From: an uncultured Prevotellaceae bacterium
GTDB lineage: Bacteria; Bacteroidota; Bacteroidia; Bacteroidales; Bacteroidaceae
Assembly: GCA_902799905.1 (NCBI GenBank)
Contig: CADCCB010000012.1
Location: 1 to 64,000, forward strand
Direction of reading: 5' to 3'
Length of the DNA stretch: 64,000 bases
Shown: one piece after another, positions 55,047-62,754 of the stretch
Position numbering within the stretch: position 1 is the first letter of the stretch
How the letters are laid out: each line of letters opens with the position of its first letter
Notes under the pieces: model-generated
What the model saw: only the letters and a program-made list of their open reading frames with translations
The model's database searches: none
What the model was told of the DNA's origin: nothing
Translations under genes and position numbers: made by a program

Positions 55047-55635
55047 TCGTTTTCACGTTCTTCAGTTCTATCGTCGTCCTGTCGCCGTTCTTCTCTATCA
55101 GTTCCACCTGCGTCACCATCGCCTCCCGCTGGCTGAAGTGAAGGATAATCTCCCGAAACATCTGTTTCATATCCCTGCGTTGAGGCGTGAGGGTGGCTAC
55201 CCATTCACCCCCCCTCGCGGTGACAGTGCTCTTGAAACTCTTGTCGTCGTTCAGGCAATTGCCCACGACGCTATTCATCATGATGCTGGCAATCTCCTTG
55301 AAGAATCTGTTCTGGTTGACGTCTATCACATCCTGGCGCTGACGGTTCTTTAATAAGACCTTATCATGATTGATGATGAGGGTGTAGTCGTAGGGTGAGG
55401 TGTATTCCCAGCGCAGGCATTGGCTCTGCTGGTAGCACATCCGGCCTTTCGACACCATTTCCTCGCTGAGCATCTTCAGATGCTTGGTCTGCACAAAGTC
55501 ACACTGCATGGTCTTCATGGCAGCGGCAGCCTGACTGATCTTCTGACGGATCTGGGCATCACCCTGCTGTGCCAGCGAGACGAGTAGCGAGAAGTGGAAG
55601 GTGAGCAGTATCAGTAATCCCTTTTTCATATTCAT
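55009..55635 (-). CDS. LolA-like outer-membrane lipid carrier
   Basis: The periplasmic carrier should ferry the finished lipid or lipoprotein to the outer membrane. I set the start at MNMKKGLLILLTFHFSLL (55635), where the ATG overlaps the EamA stop as ATGA, giving 208 residues with a signal peptide (LVSLA-QQG). The LolA/LolB-type sandwich shows TMQCDFVQTKHLKMLSEEMVSKGRMCYQQSQCLRWEYTSPYDYTL and DMKQMFREI. Aryl-polyene clusters typically encode such a carrier. It overlaps the downstream small exported gene by 38 bp. Confidence 0.85.
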   Translation of the reverse strand: MNMKKGLLILLTFHFSLLVSLAQQGDAQIRQKISQAAAAMKTMQCDFVQTKHLKMLSEEMVSKGRMCYQQSQCLRWEYTSPYDYTLIINHDKVLLKNRQRQDVIDVNQNRFFKEIASIMMNSVVGNCLNDDKSFKSTVTARGGEWVATLTPQRRDMKQMFREIILHFSQREAMVTQVELIEKNGDRTTIELKNVKTNETISPDMFTVR

Positions 55636-55985
55636 TTTGCTATTAACATACAACCAAGCACGATCAGCGTCACCCCTATCCATTTCATGACCGACACCTC
55701 CTCATGGAAAAAGAACATGGCGGCCAGCATGCCGAACACATAACTCAGACTGACCATCGGATAGGCCGAACTGAGGGGGAACACCTTGACGATATACATC
55801 CACAGCAGCGAGGCCAGTCCAAAGAGGAGGCCGCTGACGGCAAACTGCCAATTGGTGAGCAGACTGAACCAGAAATCACGGGCCCACGCAAAGGCTGGCA
55901 TTCGAGTCAGGGCAAACTTCAGAAACACTTGCGCACCAGTCAGCAAGAGGCTTTGCAGTATGGCGTATGGTATTATTCTCCACAT
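55632..55985 (-). CDS. EamA/SMR-like four-helix membrane protein
   Basis: The 117-residue protein has four hydrophobic helices (YAILQSLLLTGAQVFLKFAL, WQFAVSGLLFGLASLLWMYIV, AYPMVSLSYVFGMLAAMFFF, VMKWIGVTLIVLGCMLIA). This is the half-size layout of EamA/DMT proteins such as ArnE/ArnF, which move lipid-linked intermediates. It probably acts as a dimer in moving the polyene lipid or its precursor across the inner membrane. It overlaps lolA-like by 4 bp (ATGA) and the KS-CLF fusion by 13 bp, so the three are translationally coupled. Confidence 0.8.
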   Translation of the reverse strand: MWRIIPYAILQSLLLTGAQVFLKFALTRMPAFAWARDFWFSLLTNWQFAVSGLLFGLASLLWMYIVKVFPLSSAYPMVSLSYVFGMLAAMFFFHEEVSVMKWIGVTLIVLGCMLIAK

Positions 55986-57790
55986 GATAAAACAATGGCT
56001 AAAGAGTGAATAGATGGCAGATGGTCATGACCCAGTCGTGCCATCAGTTTACGATAGAAAGGAGTCGTCTCGTCGTGACAGCCCACCAGTACTGTCCTGC
56101 ACGCTCCGCTTGCCAGCAGCATCCTGGCATCACGCATGGCCCAGTCAAGCGACTGTTCATCTTGGGTATAGGTGATATTATACCCGTGACAACCGAGATG
56201 AATGGCTATATTACTGCTTATTGTGTTGTGAGTGCTCTGCATGAAATAGGTCGGCTTCAGTGAGGTCTCACCTTCATTGAGCAGTTGGAACAACAACTGC
56301 TCTGAGTTTTCCAGACAGCCCATGGCAGTTGCCGTGATAATGGCATCCGGTTTCTCTATACCAGCCAGTCGCAGAGCCTTCAGCGATGCCAGCAGCGAAC
56401 TCTTCATGATCTTCCCCATGCGCCGTGCTTCCAGAGGCTTCACGTAGTCACGTATCTCGGCCAGTTCCTCTTCTGAGGTTATCTCAACACGGGAGAGGAG
56501 GGTGGGAGGTTGGCTATTGGCTATTGGCTTTTGGCTATTGGCTATTGGCTTTTGGCTATTGGCTATTGGCTGTTGACAATTGTTTCGTGAGATGACGAGG
56601 GAGGTGTCATTGCCTCCGAAGCCGAAGGAGTTGCACACCACGTGGTGTAGGTCGCAGGCGTCCTCGCCCATGGTCGGCACGACAACGTCTGGCGCTGCCT
56701 GCGACCATCCCAGGTTGGCTGGCACAAACTGATGTTGCAGGGCCAGCAGGCAGATGACAGCCTCGATACTGCCGGAGGCACTGGTGGTGTGGCCAGTGAA
56801 TGATTTTGTGGAACTGACCAGTGGCATGCTGTCGCCAAAGACACGTCGCAACGCGGCACTTTCTGACAAGTCATTATTGGGCGTACCCGTTCCATGGGCA
56901 TTCACATACTGAATGTCGGCAGGTGTCAGTCCTGCCATCGCCAATGCTTCAGTCATGGCCAGATAGGCCCCTTCGCCATTCTCCGATGAGGCTGTCTGGT
57001 GGAAGGCATCGCAGGCATTGCCATAACCGCTAAGGCTGGCGTGGGCCATGGCCCCTCGGCTGTTGGCTCCTGATGTTTTCTCCATGACGAGGAAGGCGGC
57101 GCCCTCGCCCAGGTTAAGGCCTGCGCGACTGGCATCGAACGGACGGCATCGCTCATGGTCGAGTATCATCAGCGAATTGAAGCCGTTGAGGTGGAAGACC
57201 GACAGGGCCTCCGTGCCGCCCGCCACCACGATGTCGGCTTCGCCCGCCGCCAGCAGGCGCGCTCCCAGCATGATGGCGTTGGCTGCCGATGAGCAGGCGG
57301 TGGAGATGGTGGTATAGTCGGCAAACACGTGGAAAAAGTCGGCCATCAGGCGTGTTGTGGTGCCCGCACTGTGGTATGCCAGACTCTGCAGGGCCTCGTC
57401 AGAATGTTCCATCTGACCGAAGCACCGCTCTGTGACGTCCATGCCTCCTACGGTGGTGCCAGAGATGAGCACCACACGCAACGACCGCTCCCTGACCATC
57501 GCCTCGTCAACTCCCGCGTCGGCCAGTGCCTGACGTACCGTCAGCATGCCCATCAGGGTGGTGCGGCTAATGAAGGGGGCATCACCCAGGCCCAACAGGT
57601 TGCGCATATCGTCGTCAGACAGTGGCACCTCTCCAACAGGCAACTCCCTGTGGACAGAGTTCAGGTGTCTCATCGTGCCAATGCCCGACCGCTTCTCTCT
57701 GAGGGAGGCCAGCACCGACGGCTTGTCCGTGCCGATGGCACAGACGATACCTTCACCGGTTATGACGATATGCTCGTTCGTTTCGCTCAT
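55973..57790 (-). CDS. Ketosynthase fused to a chain-length-factor-like domain
   Basis: A 605-residue fusion. Residues 1-402 form a complete beta-ketoacyl-ACP synthase II with Cys166 (STACSSAANA), His299 (NAHGTGTPNND) and His334 (FTGHTTSASG), so it is condensation-competent. Residues about 430-605 match the beta-ketoacyl synthase-like domain that serves as partner or chain-length factor in aryl-polyene clusters (SVEITSEEELAEIRDYV.., PTYFMQSTHNTISSNIAIHLGC). Here it lacks an obvious catalytic Cys. The joining linker (about 403-430) is made of heptad repeats read as QKPIANSQKPIANSQ. The start overlaps the ACP gene by 4 bp. Confidence 0.88.
   Translation of the reverse strand: MSETNEHIVITGEGIVCAIGTDKPSVLASLREKRSGIGTMRHLNSVHRELPVGEVPLSDDDMRNLLGLGDAPFISRTTLMGMLTVRQALADAGVDEAMVRERSLRVVLISGTTVGGMDVTERCFGQMEHSDEALQSLAYHSAGTTTRLMADFFHVFADYTTISTACSSAANAIMLGARLLAAGEADIVVAGGTEALSVFHLNGFNSLMILDHERCRPFDASRAGLNLGEGAAFLVMEKTSGANSRGAMAHASLSGYGNACDAFHQTASSENGEGAYLAMTEALAMAGLTPADIQYVNAHGTGTPNNDLSESAALRRVFGDSMPLVSSTKSFTGHTTSASGSIEAVICLLALQHQFVPANLGWSQAAPDVVVPTMGEDACDLHHVVCNSFGFGGNDTSLVISRNNCQQPIANSQKPIANSQKPIANSQPPTLLSRVEITSEEELAEIRDYVKPLEARRMGKIMKSSLLASLKALRLAGIEKPDAIITATAMGCLENSEQLLFQLLNEGETSLKPTYFMQSTHNTISSNIAIHLGCHGYNITYTQDEQSLDWAMRDARMLLASGACRTVLVGCHDETTPFYRKLMARLGHDHLPSIHSLAIVLSCGE
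56511..56577 (-). repeat. In-frame heptad tract encoding the KS-CLF linker
   Basis: On the coding strand the units read AATAGCC, AATAGCC, AAAAGCC and repeat. The unit that would place TAG in frame is changed to AAG each time, so the frame stays open. The translated linker has a 7-residue period (PIANSQK). Confidence 0.8.
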
Positions 57791-58044
57791 TTTATTCTGT
57801 GTTCCTTGACGTATTCGGCCATGGTGCGTACACTCTTGAAGATGGCCTTGCCTTCTGCGGGATTGGCCAACCTGATGCCATAGTCTTTTTCTATCATGAC
57901 GATAAGTTCCAGAGCGTCAATGGAGTCCAAGGCGAGACCTTCGCCGAACAATGGCTCATCGGCATCGATATCGGCTGGAGTCATCTCCTCCAGATTCAAT
58001 GCCTTGATAATCTTTTCCTTTAGTTCTAAAATCAATTCTTCCAT
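57787..58044 (-). CDS. Acyl carrier protein 2
   Basis: An 85-residue ACP with the phosphopantetheine serine at Ser41 in GLALDSIDALELIVMIEKDYG. It has the typical acidic fold and ends HRIK. The gene overlaps the KS-CLF gene by 4 bp and is preceded by a 150-bp heptad tract. It is the probable carrier for chain extension by the flanking ketosynthases. Confidence 0.92.
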   Translation of the reverse strand: MEELILELKEKIIKALNLEEMTPADIDADEPLFGEGLALDSIDALELIVMIEKDYGIRLANPAEGKAIFKSVRTMAEYVKEHRIK

Positions 58045-58194
58045 TTTTATCTATCTAATATTCAATTCACAATTACCAATTCACAATTCACAATGGACAA
58101 TTCACAATTACCAATTCACAATTCACAATTACCAATTCACAATGTTCAATGTTCAATGTTCAATGTTCAATGTTCAATGGTCAATGGTCAATGT
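58045..58194. repeat. Heptad-period tract between ACP 2 and ketosynthase genes
   Basis: It consists of AATTCAC/AATTACC units (about 58067-58138), then TCAATGT/TCAATGG units (about 58140-58208). The tract continues into the ketosynthase gene and encodes its last residues (IIEH) and stop. It has no spacers and no coding potential of its own. Confidence 0.9.
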
Positions 58195-59955
58195 TCAATG
58201 TTCAATGATCATAACTTTCGCCTCAAAGTTCTCATCGTCTTGATAATCCACCCATCCCGTCACCATGCTGTGCACCGTCTTGTCCAGGAAGGTGGATTGA
58301 ATGACCTTGTTAATCATCGACTCATCCTTCTCACTCATGATGTAGAACGATGTCTCTGAGTGGTAGCCATGACGAATGGCGATCTCACCACAAACGATGT
58401 TGGGTAGGGTGCCGACAAACAGCGACGGACTGGGGTAATAGTCCTCGCCAGGAACGATGGTCTGAGCAAACGCCCGGTCGGCACAGACCGATGATGAGTG
58501 GTTGAACAATACCACGGCCCTGTCTGTGCAAGGCCCTTTGCGGGGGTCCTCTTGTGCCAGCAGCAACTCGCTGGCCACAAAGCCCAGTTGGGAGAGGCGG
58601 TCCATCTTGTAGAATTTGGGGTAGGAGCCGATGTGGTTCTTATAGATCCAGGTAAGTATGTCTGCTCCCTCGCCTTCGATAGGACATTCTCTGCCGTCGA
58701 TAGTCACCCGCGATGGTGTGATCTCCACGCTGTGCATGATTCTCAACGTGGTAGGAGCCACATTTTCCGTCGGAGATGGGGTAGGGGGAGTGTTCGTACA
58801 ATATAATGCTGCATTGCAGCCGCCGAAACCGGAGATGACCTTCACAAACGAATGGCCGCTGACCGCCATTGGACTGGCAGAGAGGGTCATCTTGCCAGAG
58901 ACGCCCGACTCGCTGAATCCACGGGTGGCAGGTAGTTCGCCACTGGCCACGCTATGCATCGTGATGATAGTCTCAAGAATGCCCGAGGCCCCAAGGGTAT
59001 GACCGAAGTAGCCCTTCAGACTGTTGGTGGGTGTTTGTGACAGCCCTGTGGCGGCAAGGGCCACCGACTCCATCTGGTCGTTGAACAGGGTGGCGGTGCC
59101 ATGGGCGTTGACGGCCGATAGCGACCGGGGGTCTGTGCCGTCGATGACATATCTGATGGCACTGGCGCAGCCATCACCTTTGGGCGATGGACTGCTGGTA
59201 TGGTAGGCATCGTTGCGAATGGCTCCGCTAACCATTGACCATTGGTCGCTAACCAATAACCAATAACCATTAACCCTTAACCCTTCACCATTCGTGAGAA
59301 TAATCGTGGCAGCAGCCTCGCCCAGGTTCATGCCGATGCGGTCGATGTCGAACGGACGGCAGGGCTCTGGTGACAGGGCCTTGAGCGACTGGAAGCCAGA
59401 CACGATGAAATGGCTGATAATATCGCATCCCGTGACAATGATGGTGTCGTAGAGGCCTGCCATTAACAGGCGCTGGGCGGTCACCAGGGCTGCCACACCC
59501 GATATGCAGGCGTTGCAGACCACCAGGGGTGGGGTAGTGACACCCAGCAGCGTGGCAATCCTCTTGGCCGACTCGGCAGGCTGCAGCCGCTCGTAGTCGG
59601 GCGAAGAGAGGTGTTCGATGTTGGCCTTTGTCGTGCTGATGACCAGCAGGGTGCGCCGGCTGGCCACGTCGATGGTACAATGGGTCAGGGTTTCGCTGAC
59701 GCTGTGATACACCAGCGACTCAAACCATGTCAGGCCGTCCACCATCAGTGCCTGTCGTTGGGCTTCGCTGAAACATGAGGCCACAAAGTCATCCATTCCC
59801 GCTGATGTGCCTACCCGTGGCCTTTTACTCCTTCCGGCATAACGTGCCAGCGACGAGCGCCCTGCTCTCACGGCCTCATAGTTGGCCGCTGTCGTCGAGC
59901 CCAATGGCGAGAGCACATTGTCTGCTATGATATATGGGAAGTGTCGCGTCGTCAT
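58195..59955 (-). CDS. Ketosynthase with C-terminal ketosynthase-like domain
   Basis: The 586-residue protein has a KS domain (1-395) with Cys150 (VVCNACISGVAAL), His285 (NAHGTATLFND) and His319 (YFGHTLGASG). The first half is divergent from FabF (PLGSTTAANYEAVRAG). Residues about 400-586 form a second KS-like region (VEITPSRVTIDGRECPIEGEG.., PSPSLFVGTLPNIVCGEIAIRHG). The loop GEGLRVNGYWLLVSDQWSMVSGAIRND (about 223-248) is built from an in-frame heptad tract (59227-59293). The last residues IIEH and the stop are also tract-derived. It overlaps the LpxL-like gene by 4 bp. Confidence 0.85.
   Translation of the reverse strand: MTTRHFPYIIADNVLSPLGSTTAANYEAVRAGRSSLARYAGRSKRPRVGTSAGMDDFVASCFSEAQRQALMVDGLTWFESLVYHSVSETLTHCTIDVASRRTLLVISTTKANIEHLSSPDYERLQPAESAKRIATLLGVTTPPLVVCNACISGVAALVTAQRLLMAGLYDTIIVTGCDIISHFIVSGFQSLKALSPEPCRPFDIDRIGMNLGEAAATIILTNGEGLRVNGYWLLVSDQWSMVSGAIRNDAYHTSSPSPKGDGCASAIRYVIDGTDPRSLSAVNAHGTATLFNDQMESVALAATGLSQTPTNSLKGYFGHTLGASGILETIITMHSVASGELPATRGFSESGVSGKMTLSASPMAVSGHSFVKVISGFGGCNAALYCTNTPPTPSPTENVAPTTLRIMHSVEITPSRVTIDGRECPIEGEGADILTWIYKNHIGSYPKFYKMDRLSQLGFVASELLLAQEDPRKGPCTDRAVVLFNHSSSVCADRAFAQTIVPGEDYYPSPSLFVGTLPNIVCGEIAIRHGYHSETSFYIMSEKDESMINKVIQSTFLDKTVHSMVTGWVDYQDDENFEAKVMIIEH
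59227..59293 (-). repeat. In-frame heptad tract inside the ketosynthase gene
   Basis: About nine GGTTAAT/GGTTATT/GGTCAAT units read in frame (LRVNGYWLLVSDQWSMVSG), in a surface loop between the KS beta-core and the DAYHTSSPSPKGDG region. It adds about 20 residues compared with a standard KS. Confidence 0.75.
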
Positions 59956-60824
59956 ACGTTCCAGAAATCATAAAAGTTGTACCATTGCGTGGGATACTTC
60001 CTGAGTATCCGTTCCAATTCGGTCGTATAGCCGTGAGCCAACTGGGCTGTCTGCTCAGACCGGGGAGCCTCGCGGTCGTAACTGAGCGGGGTCACATAGA
60101 TGGTGTAGCCCCTGGTGGAACTCTTCATGACATTCACCGCTAGGACGTCCAGTCCGCGCATCGCGGCCACGCTGAACGGTCCGAGGGGCAGTTTGACGGG
60201 GGCTCCCAGCAGGTGTTCGTCCACACGTTTCTCCGATCCGAACATCCTGTCGGCCGGCATGCTGACAATCTCGCCTCTCTGGATGGCACCGTCTATCAGG
60301 AACAGGTGGCTCATGTCGTCTCTGGTGGCTATCATGCGGATGTTCTTGTCTGAGAACATCTTCGCACGGTTCTCCATCACCGACGGCTTCTCGCCCCCAA
60401 AGACCAGGGCGTTCAGCGGCTTCTTGGCTGACAGGGTGTAGCCAGCCATCTCGTAGTTGCCGATATGCGAACTCAACTGGATGAAGGCCTCGGGCTTGTC
60501 GGACAACTGTTGGAAGTGCTCATAGCCCTCTACGTCGAAATGGAAGTGCTTGCCGGCATACATGGCGAACCTGTCGATGACGACTTGGCTGAACATGCAG
60601 TGGTTTTGCCAGGTTTTGAAGAACGCCTTCACACGACCATAGCCCCACCGCTGGCGGAAATAGCGGTATATGTACTTGAAGCCTGGACGGAACAGATAGG
60701 CGGGTACGACAAAGACATAGGCAAAGGCATAGATCAACCTGATGTCTATGACCCGTAACAGCATGATGAGTCCGCTGTGCATCTGACTGTTACCCGATGT
60801 TGTGCCCTGCCACTGCTTGTTCAT
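59952..60824 (-). CDS. LpxL/HtrB-type acyltransferase
   Basis: An inner-membrane, cytoplasm-facing acyltransferase of 290 residues. It has an N-terminal amphipathic/TM region (HSGLIMLLRVIDIRLIYAFAYVFVVPAYLF) and the H-x4-E catalytic motif in LSSHIGNYEMAGYTL. ALVFGGEKPSVMENRAKMF and ADRMFGSEKRVDEHLLG follow, with the substrate-binding arginine-rich segment PRSEQTAQLAHGYT. It probably transfers an acyl or polyene chain onto the lipid anchor. Coupled to the ketosynthase by a 4-bp overlap, with a repeat-filled gap upstream. Confidence 0.85.
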   Translation of the reverse strand: MNKQWQGTTSGNSQMHSGLIMLLRVIDIRLIYAFAYVFVVPAYLFRPGFKYIYRYFRQRWGYGRVKAFFKTWQNHCMFSQVVIDRFAMYAGKHFHFDVEGYEHFQQLSDKPEAFIQLSSHIGNYEMAGYTLSAKKPLNALVFGGEKPSVMENRAKMFSDKNIRMIATRDDMSHLFLIDGAIQRGEIVSMPADRMFGSEKRVDEHLLGAPVKLPLGPFSVAAMRGLDVLAVNVMKSSTRGYTIYVTPLSYDREAPRSEQTAQLAHGYTTELERILRKYPTQWYNFYDFWNV

Positions 60825-61037
60825 CTATTTTCAATTCACAATTATCAATTCACAATTGACAATTCACAATTATCAATTCACAATTATCAATTCACAATTC
60901 ACAATTTTCAATGATCAATGTTCAATGTTCCGCTCGAGCTCCGCTCGCTTGCTACCGAAGGGACGCAAGAATGGTCAATGTTCAATGTTCAATGGTCAAT
61001 GTTCAATGTTCAATGGTCAATGTTCAATGTTCAATGG
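60825..61037. repeat. Heptad tract with 45-bp repeat element, copy 2
   Basis: AATTCAC/AATTATC units (about 60837-60910) and TCAATGT/TCAATGG units (about 60915-61060) surround the 45-bp element at 60929-60973. The tract supplies the end (LTIEH) and stop codon of the ACP gene upstream. No gene is present. Confidence 0.9.
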
Positions 61038-61292
61038 TCAATGTTCAATGGTCAATGTTTTACTCTCAATATAGTCGCAGAACTGATGGAAGGTGGTGAC
61101 ACCCCTCATCTCTTCGGGCTTGATTCTGAAGCCAAAGGTCCTGTCAACAATGACGACGATATCCACGATGTCGAGGCTGTCTATCTCCATGTCCTCCTTC
61201 AGCCTCGCATCGTCGAAAACCTTGTCCTCGTCAATCTCGAAATCATTGATGAGGAAGGACCTTACCTTTTCTTCTATTTCTTCTCTACTCAT
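61038..61292 (-). CDS. Acyl carrier protein 1
   Basis: An 84-residue ACP with Ser39 in EDMEIDSLDIVDIVVIVDRTFGF as the phosphopantetheine site and strongly acidic helices. The family start MSREEIEEKVRSFLI is kept. The last five residues (LTIEH) lie in the heptad tract downstream. The ACP is probably the main extension carrier for the adjacent ketosynthase at 62755. Between it and the methyltransferase lies a 103-bp tandem duplication. Confidence 0.92.
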   Translation of the reverse strand: MSREEIEEKVRSFLINDFEIDEDKVFDDARLKEDMEIDSLDIVDIVVIVDRTFGFRIKPEEMRGVTTFHQFCDYIESKTLTIEH

Positions 61293-61307
61293 TATATTTA
61301 TTTCGTT

Positions 61308-61513
61308 TTATTACTGCTTTGGCAGCAAATTATCTGCGGCGGCAGCAAATTATTCACTTTTCACTATTCACTTTTACCTCAATAATCGAGTGTCCCTGCC
61401 CCAGGTGGTCGTATTATTGCTTTGGCAGCAAATTATCTGCGGCGGCAGCAAATTATTCACTTTTCACTATTCACTTTTACCTCAATAATCGAGTGTCCTT
61501 GCCCCAGGTGGTC
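61308..61513. repeat. 103-bp tandem duplication covering the methyltransferase gene end
   Basis: 61308-61410 and 61411-61513 are identical apart from about two substitutions (61314/61417 and 61395/61498). The unit holds GGCAGCAAATTAT repeats, TATTCAC/TTTTCAC heptads and the last about 18 codons of the methyltransferase. The left copy is therefore a dead copy of the gene tail. Confidence 0.85.
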
Positions 61514-62569
61514 GTGAATCTTTTCTATTCTCAGGCCTGCCCGTTCTATGCATTGCTGCATATCCTCGGTATTGTACATCTTGGAATTGCCGTTGGCAAT
61601 GGCCGCGAAATACAGACTGGTCATTGTCAGACAGAAGGCTGCCGGCTCGAATCGCTGACGGTCCCAAAGGGTCTCCATAATGAAGATCCGTGTCTCTGGG
61701 GTCATGACTTGTCTGGCGCGAGTCAGGATACTCACGATTTCCTCCATGCTGAAACAGTCCAGGAACTGGCTCATCCAGATGGCATCAGGACCGTCTGCCC
61801 GTTGAGGGAAGGCAGCGTCAGGGTCAAGCAGGTCCATGCCATAGCCGCTGATGCGCTCGGCACCCTCCTTTCCCTTGACATGCTCCTGCATCATCTGAAT
61901 CTGCTGGGGCAGGTCGAGGATGGTCACCTGCACCTCTTTGTCATATCCCACACACTGCAAAGCCCACTTACCCGTATTGCCGCCAACATCATACAACGAC
62001 TTGACATGATGCTCGTCGAAGATGATTCTCAATGCCTCAGGGAAGGAGGAGTCGCTATAGAAATGGTCAAAGCCAAACCAACTCTCCTGCACCTGTTCGG
62101 GCAGACTCGACAGGCCCTCATAGACTGTGGGCCAGGGGCCGAAATGCTTCAGCCCTTCCGGCTTGCCGTTCAGGAGCGATTCCTCCAGCATGAACCACCC
62201 CTCATAGTTCACATCATGGCAGAAGTCGATGTTGACTCGCGTGGCAGGGTCGTTGAGCAGGAACCACCCCGTCTTCGACAGCGTGTACCTCTCCGTCGTG
62301 GTATCTACCAGGAGCAGACCGATGCACAGTCCTGCCTCCAGGAGACATTTCACCGCATATTCCGACCGTCCCGTCGCCTGGCGTATCTCCTCAAGGGTCA
62401 TGCCGTTCGCTGAATCGCGGATCAGGTCCAGTATGCTCCATTTCAGGAGGATGCGCGAGGCCTGAAACACGGCTGGTCCCCACGCGATGAACTCTGCCAG
62501 TCGCTGCGCCTCACGGGCCGTCATCGATTCCTTCGTATATCTTTCTTGTAAAGCCGGCGACAAATTCAT
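61457..62569 (-). CDS. O-methyltransferase of the aryl-polyene cluster
   Basis: A SAM-dependent methyltransferase of the plant-type O-MT/hydroxyindole-O-MT family, probably methylating the aryl head group. The 370-residue protein has an N-terminal winged-helix dimerisation domain (RLAEFIAWGPAVFQASRILLKWSILDLI.., MTLEEIRQATGRSEYAVKCLLEAGL). The SAM core follows with SLYDVGGNTGKWALQ, VTILDLPQQI and DAIWMSQFLDCFSMEE. The catalytic base His cannot be assigned with certainty; FLDCFS occupies its usual place. The last residues (VKVNSEK) and stop are heptad-derived and lie in the duplicated segment. Confidence 0.85.
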   Translation of the reverse strand: MNLSPALQERYTKESMTAREAQRLAEFIAWGPAVFQASRILLKWSILDLIRDSANGMTLEEIRQATGRSEYAVKCLLEAGLCIGLLLVDTTTERYTLSKTGWFLLNDPATRVNIDFCHDVNYEGWFMLEESLLNGKPEGLKHFGPWPTVYEGLSSLPEQVQESWFGFDHFYSDSSFPEALRIIFDEHHVKSLYDVGGNTGKWALQCVGYDKEVQVTILDLPQQIQMMQEHVKGKEGAERISGYGMDLLDPDAAFPQRADGPDAIWMSQFLDCFSMEEIVSILTRARQVMTPETRIFIMETLWDRQRFEPAAFCLTMTSLYFAAIANGNSKMYNTEDMQQCIERAGLRIEKIHDHLGQGHSIIEVKVNSEK

Positions 62570-62754
62570 ATCTCTTTTTTCAATTCACAATTCACAATTA
62601 GCAATTCACAATTAGCAATTCACAATGTTCAATGTTCAATGTTCAATGGTCAATGGTCAATGTTCAATGTTCAATGTTCAATGTTCAATGTTCAATGTTC
62701 AATGTTCAATGTTCAATGTTCAATGGTCAATGTTCAATGTTCAATGGTCAATGG
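62570..62754. repeat. Heptad-period tract upstream of the methyltransferase
   Basis: AATTCAC/AATTAGC units (about 62581-62625) are followed by about twenty TCAATGT/TCAATGG units to about 62770, continuing into the ketosynthase gene end (NIEH, stop). No gene or promoter is visible. Confidence 0.9.

Noticed and set aside
58067-58208. Possible CRISPR array
   Set aside because: The period is 7 bp with no unique spacers, no 25-40-bp repeats and no cas genes nearby.
60802-61099. Frames translating as MFNVQCSMFNVQ-type repeats
   Set aside because: They are simple translations of TCAATGT heptads in an intergenic tract; similar frames at 62632-63000 and 57896-58359 are rejected for the same reason.
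61319-62413. Long plus-strand frame opposite the methyltransferase
   Set aside because: It is antisense to a gene with clear SAM-binding motifs and begins in the 103-bp duplication.
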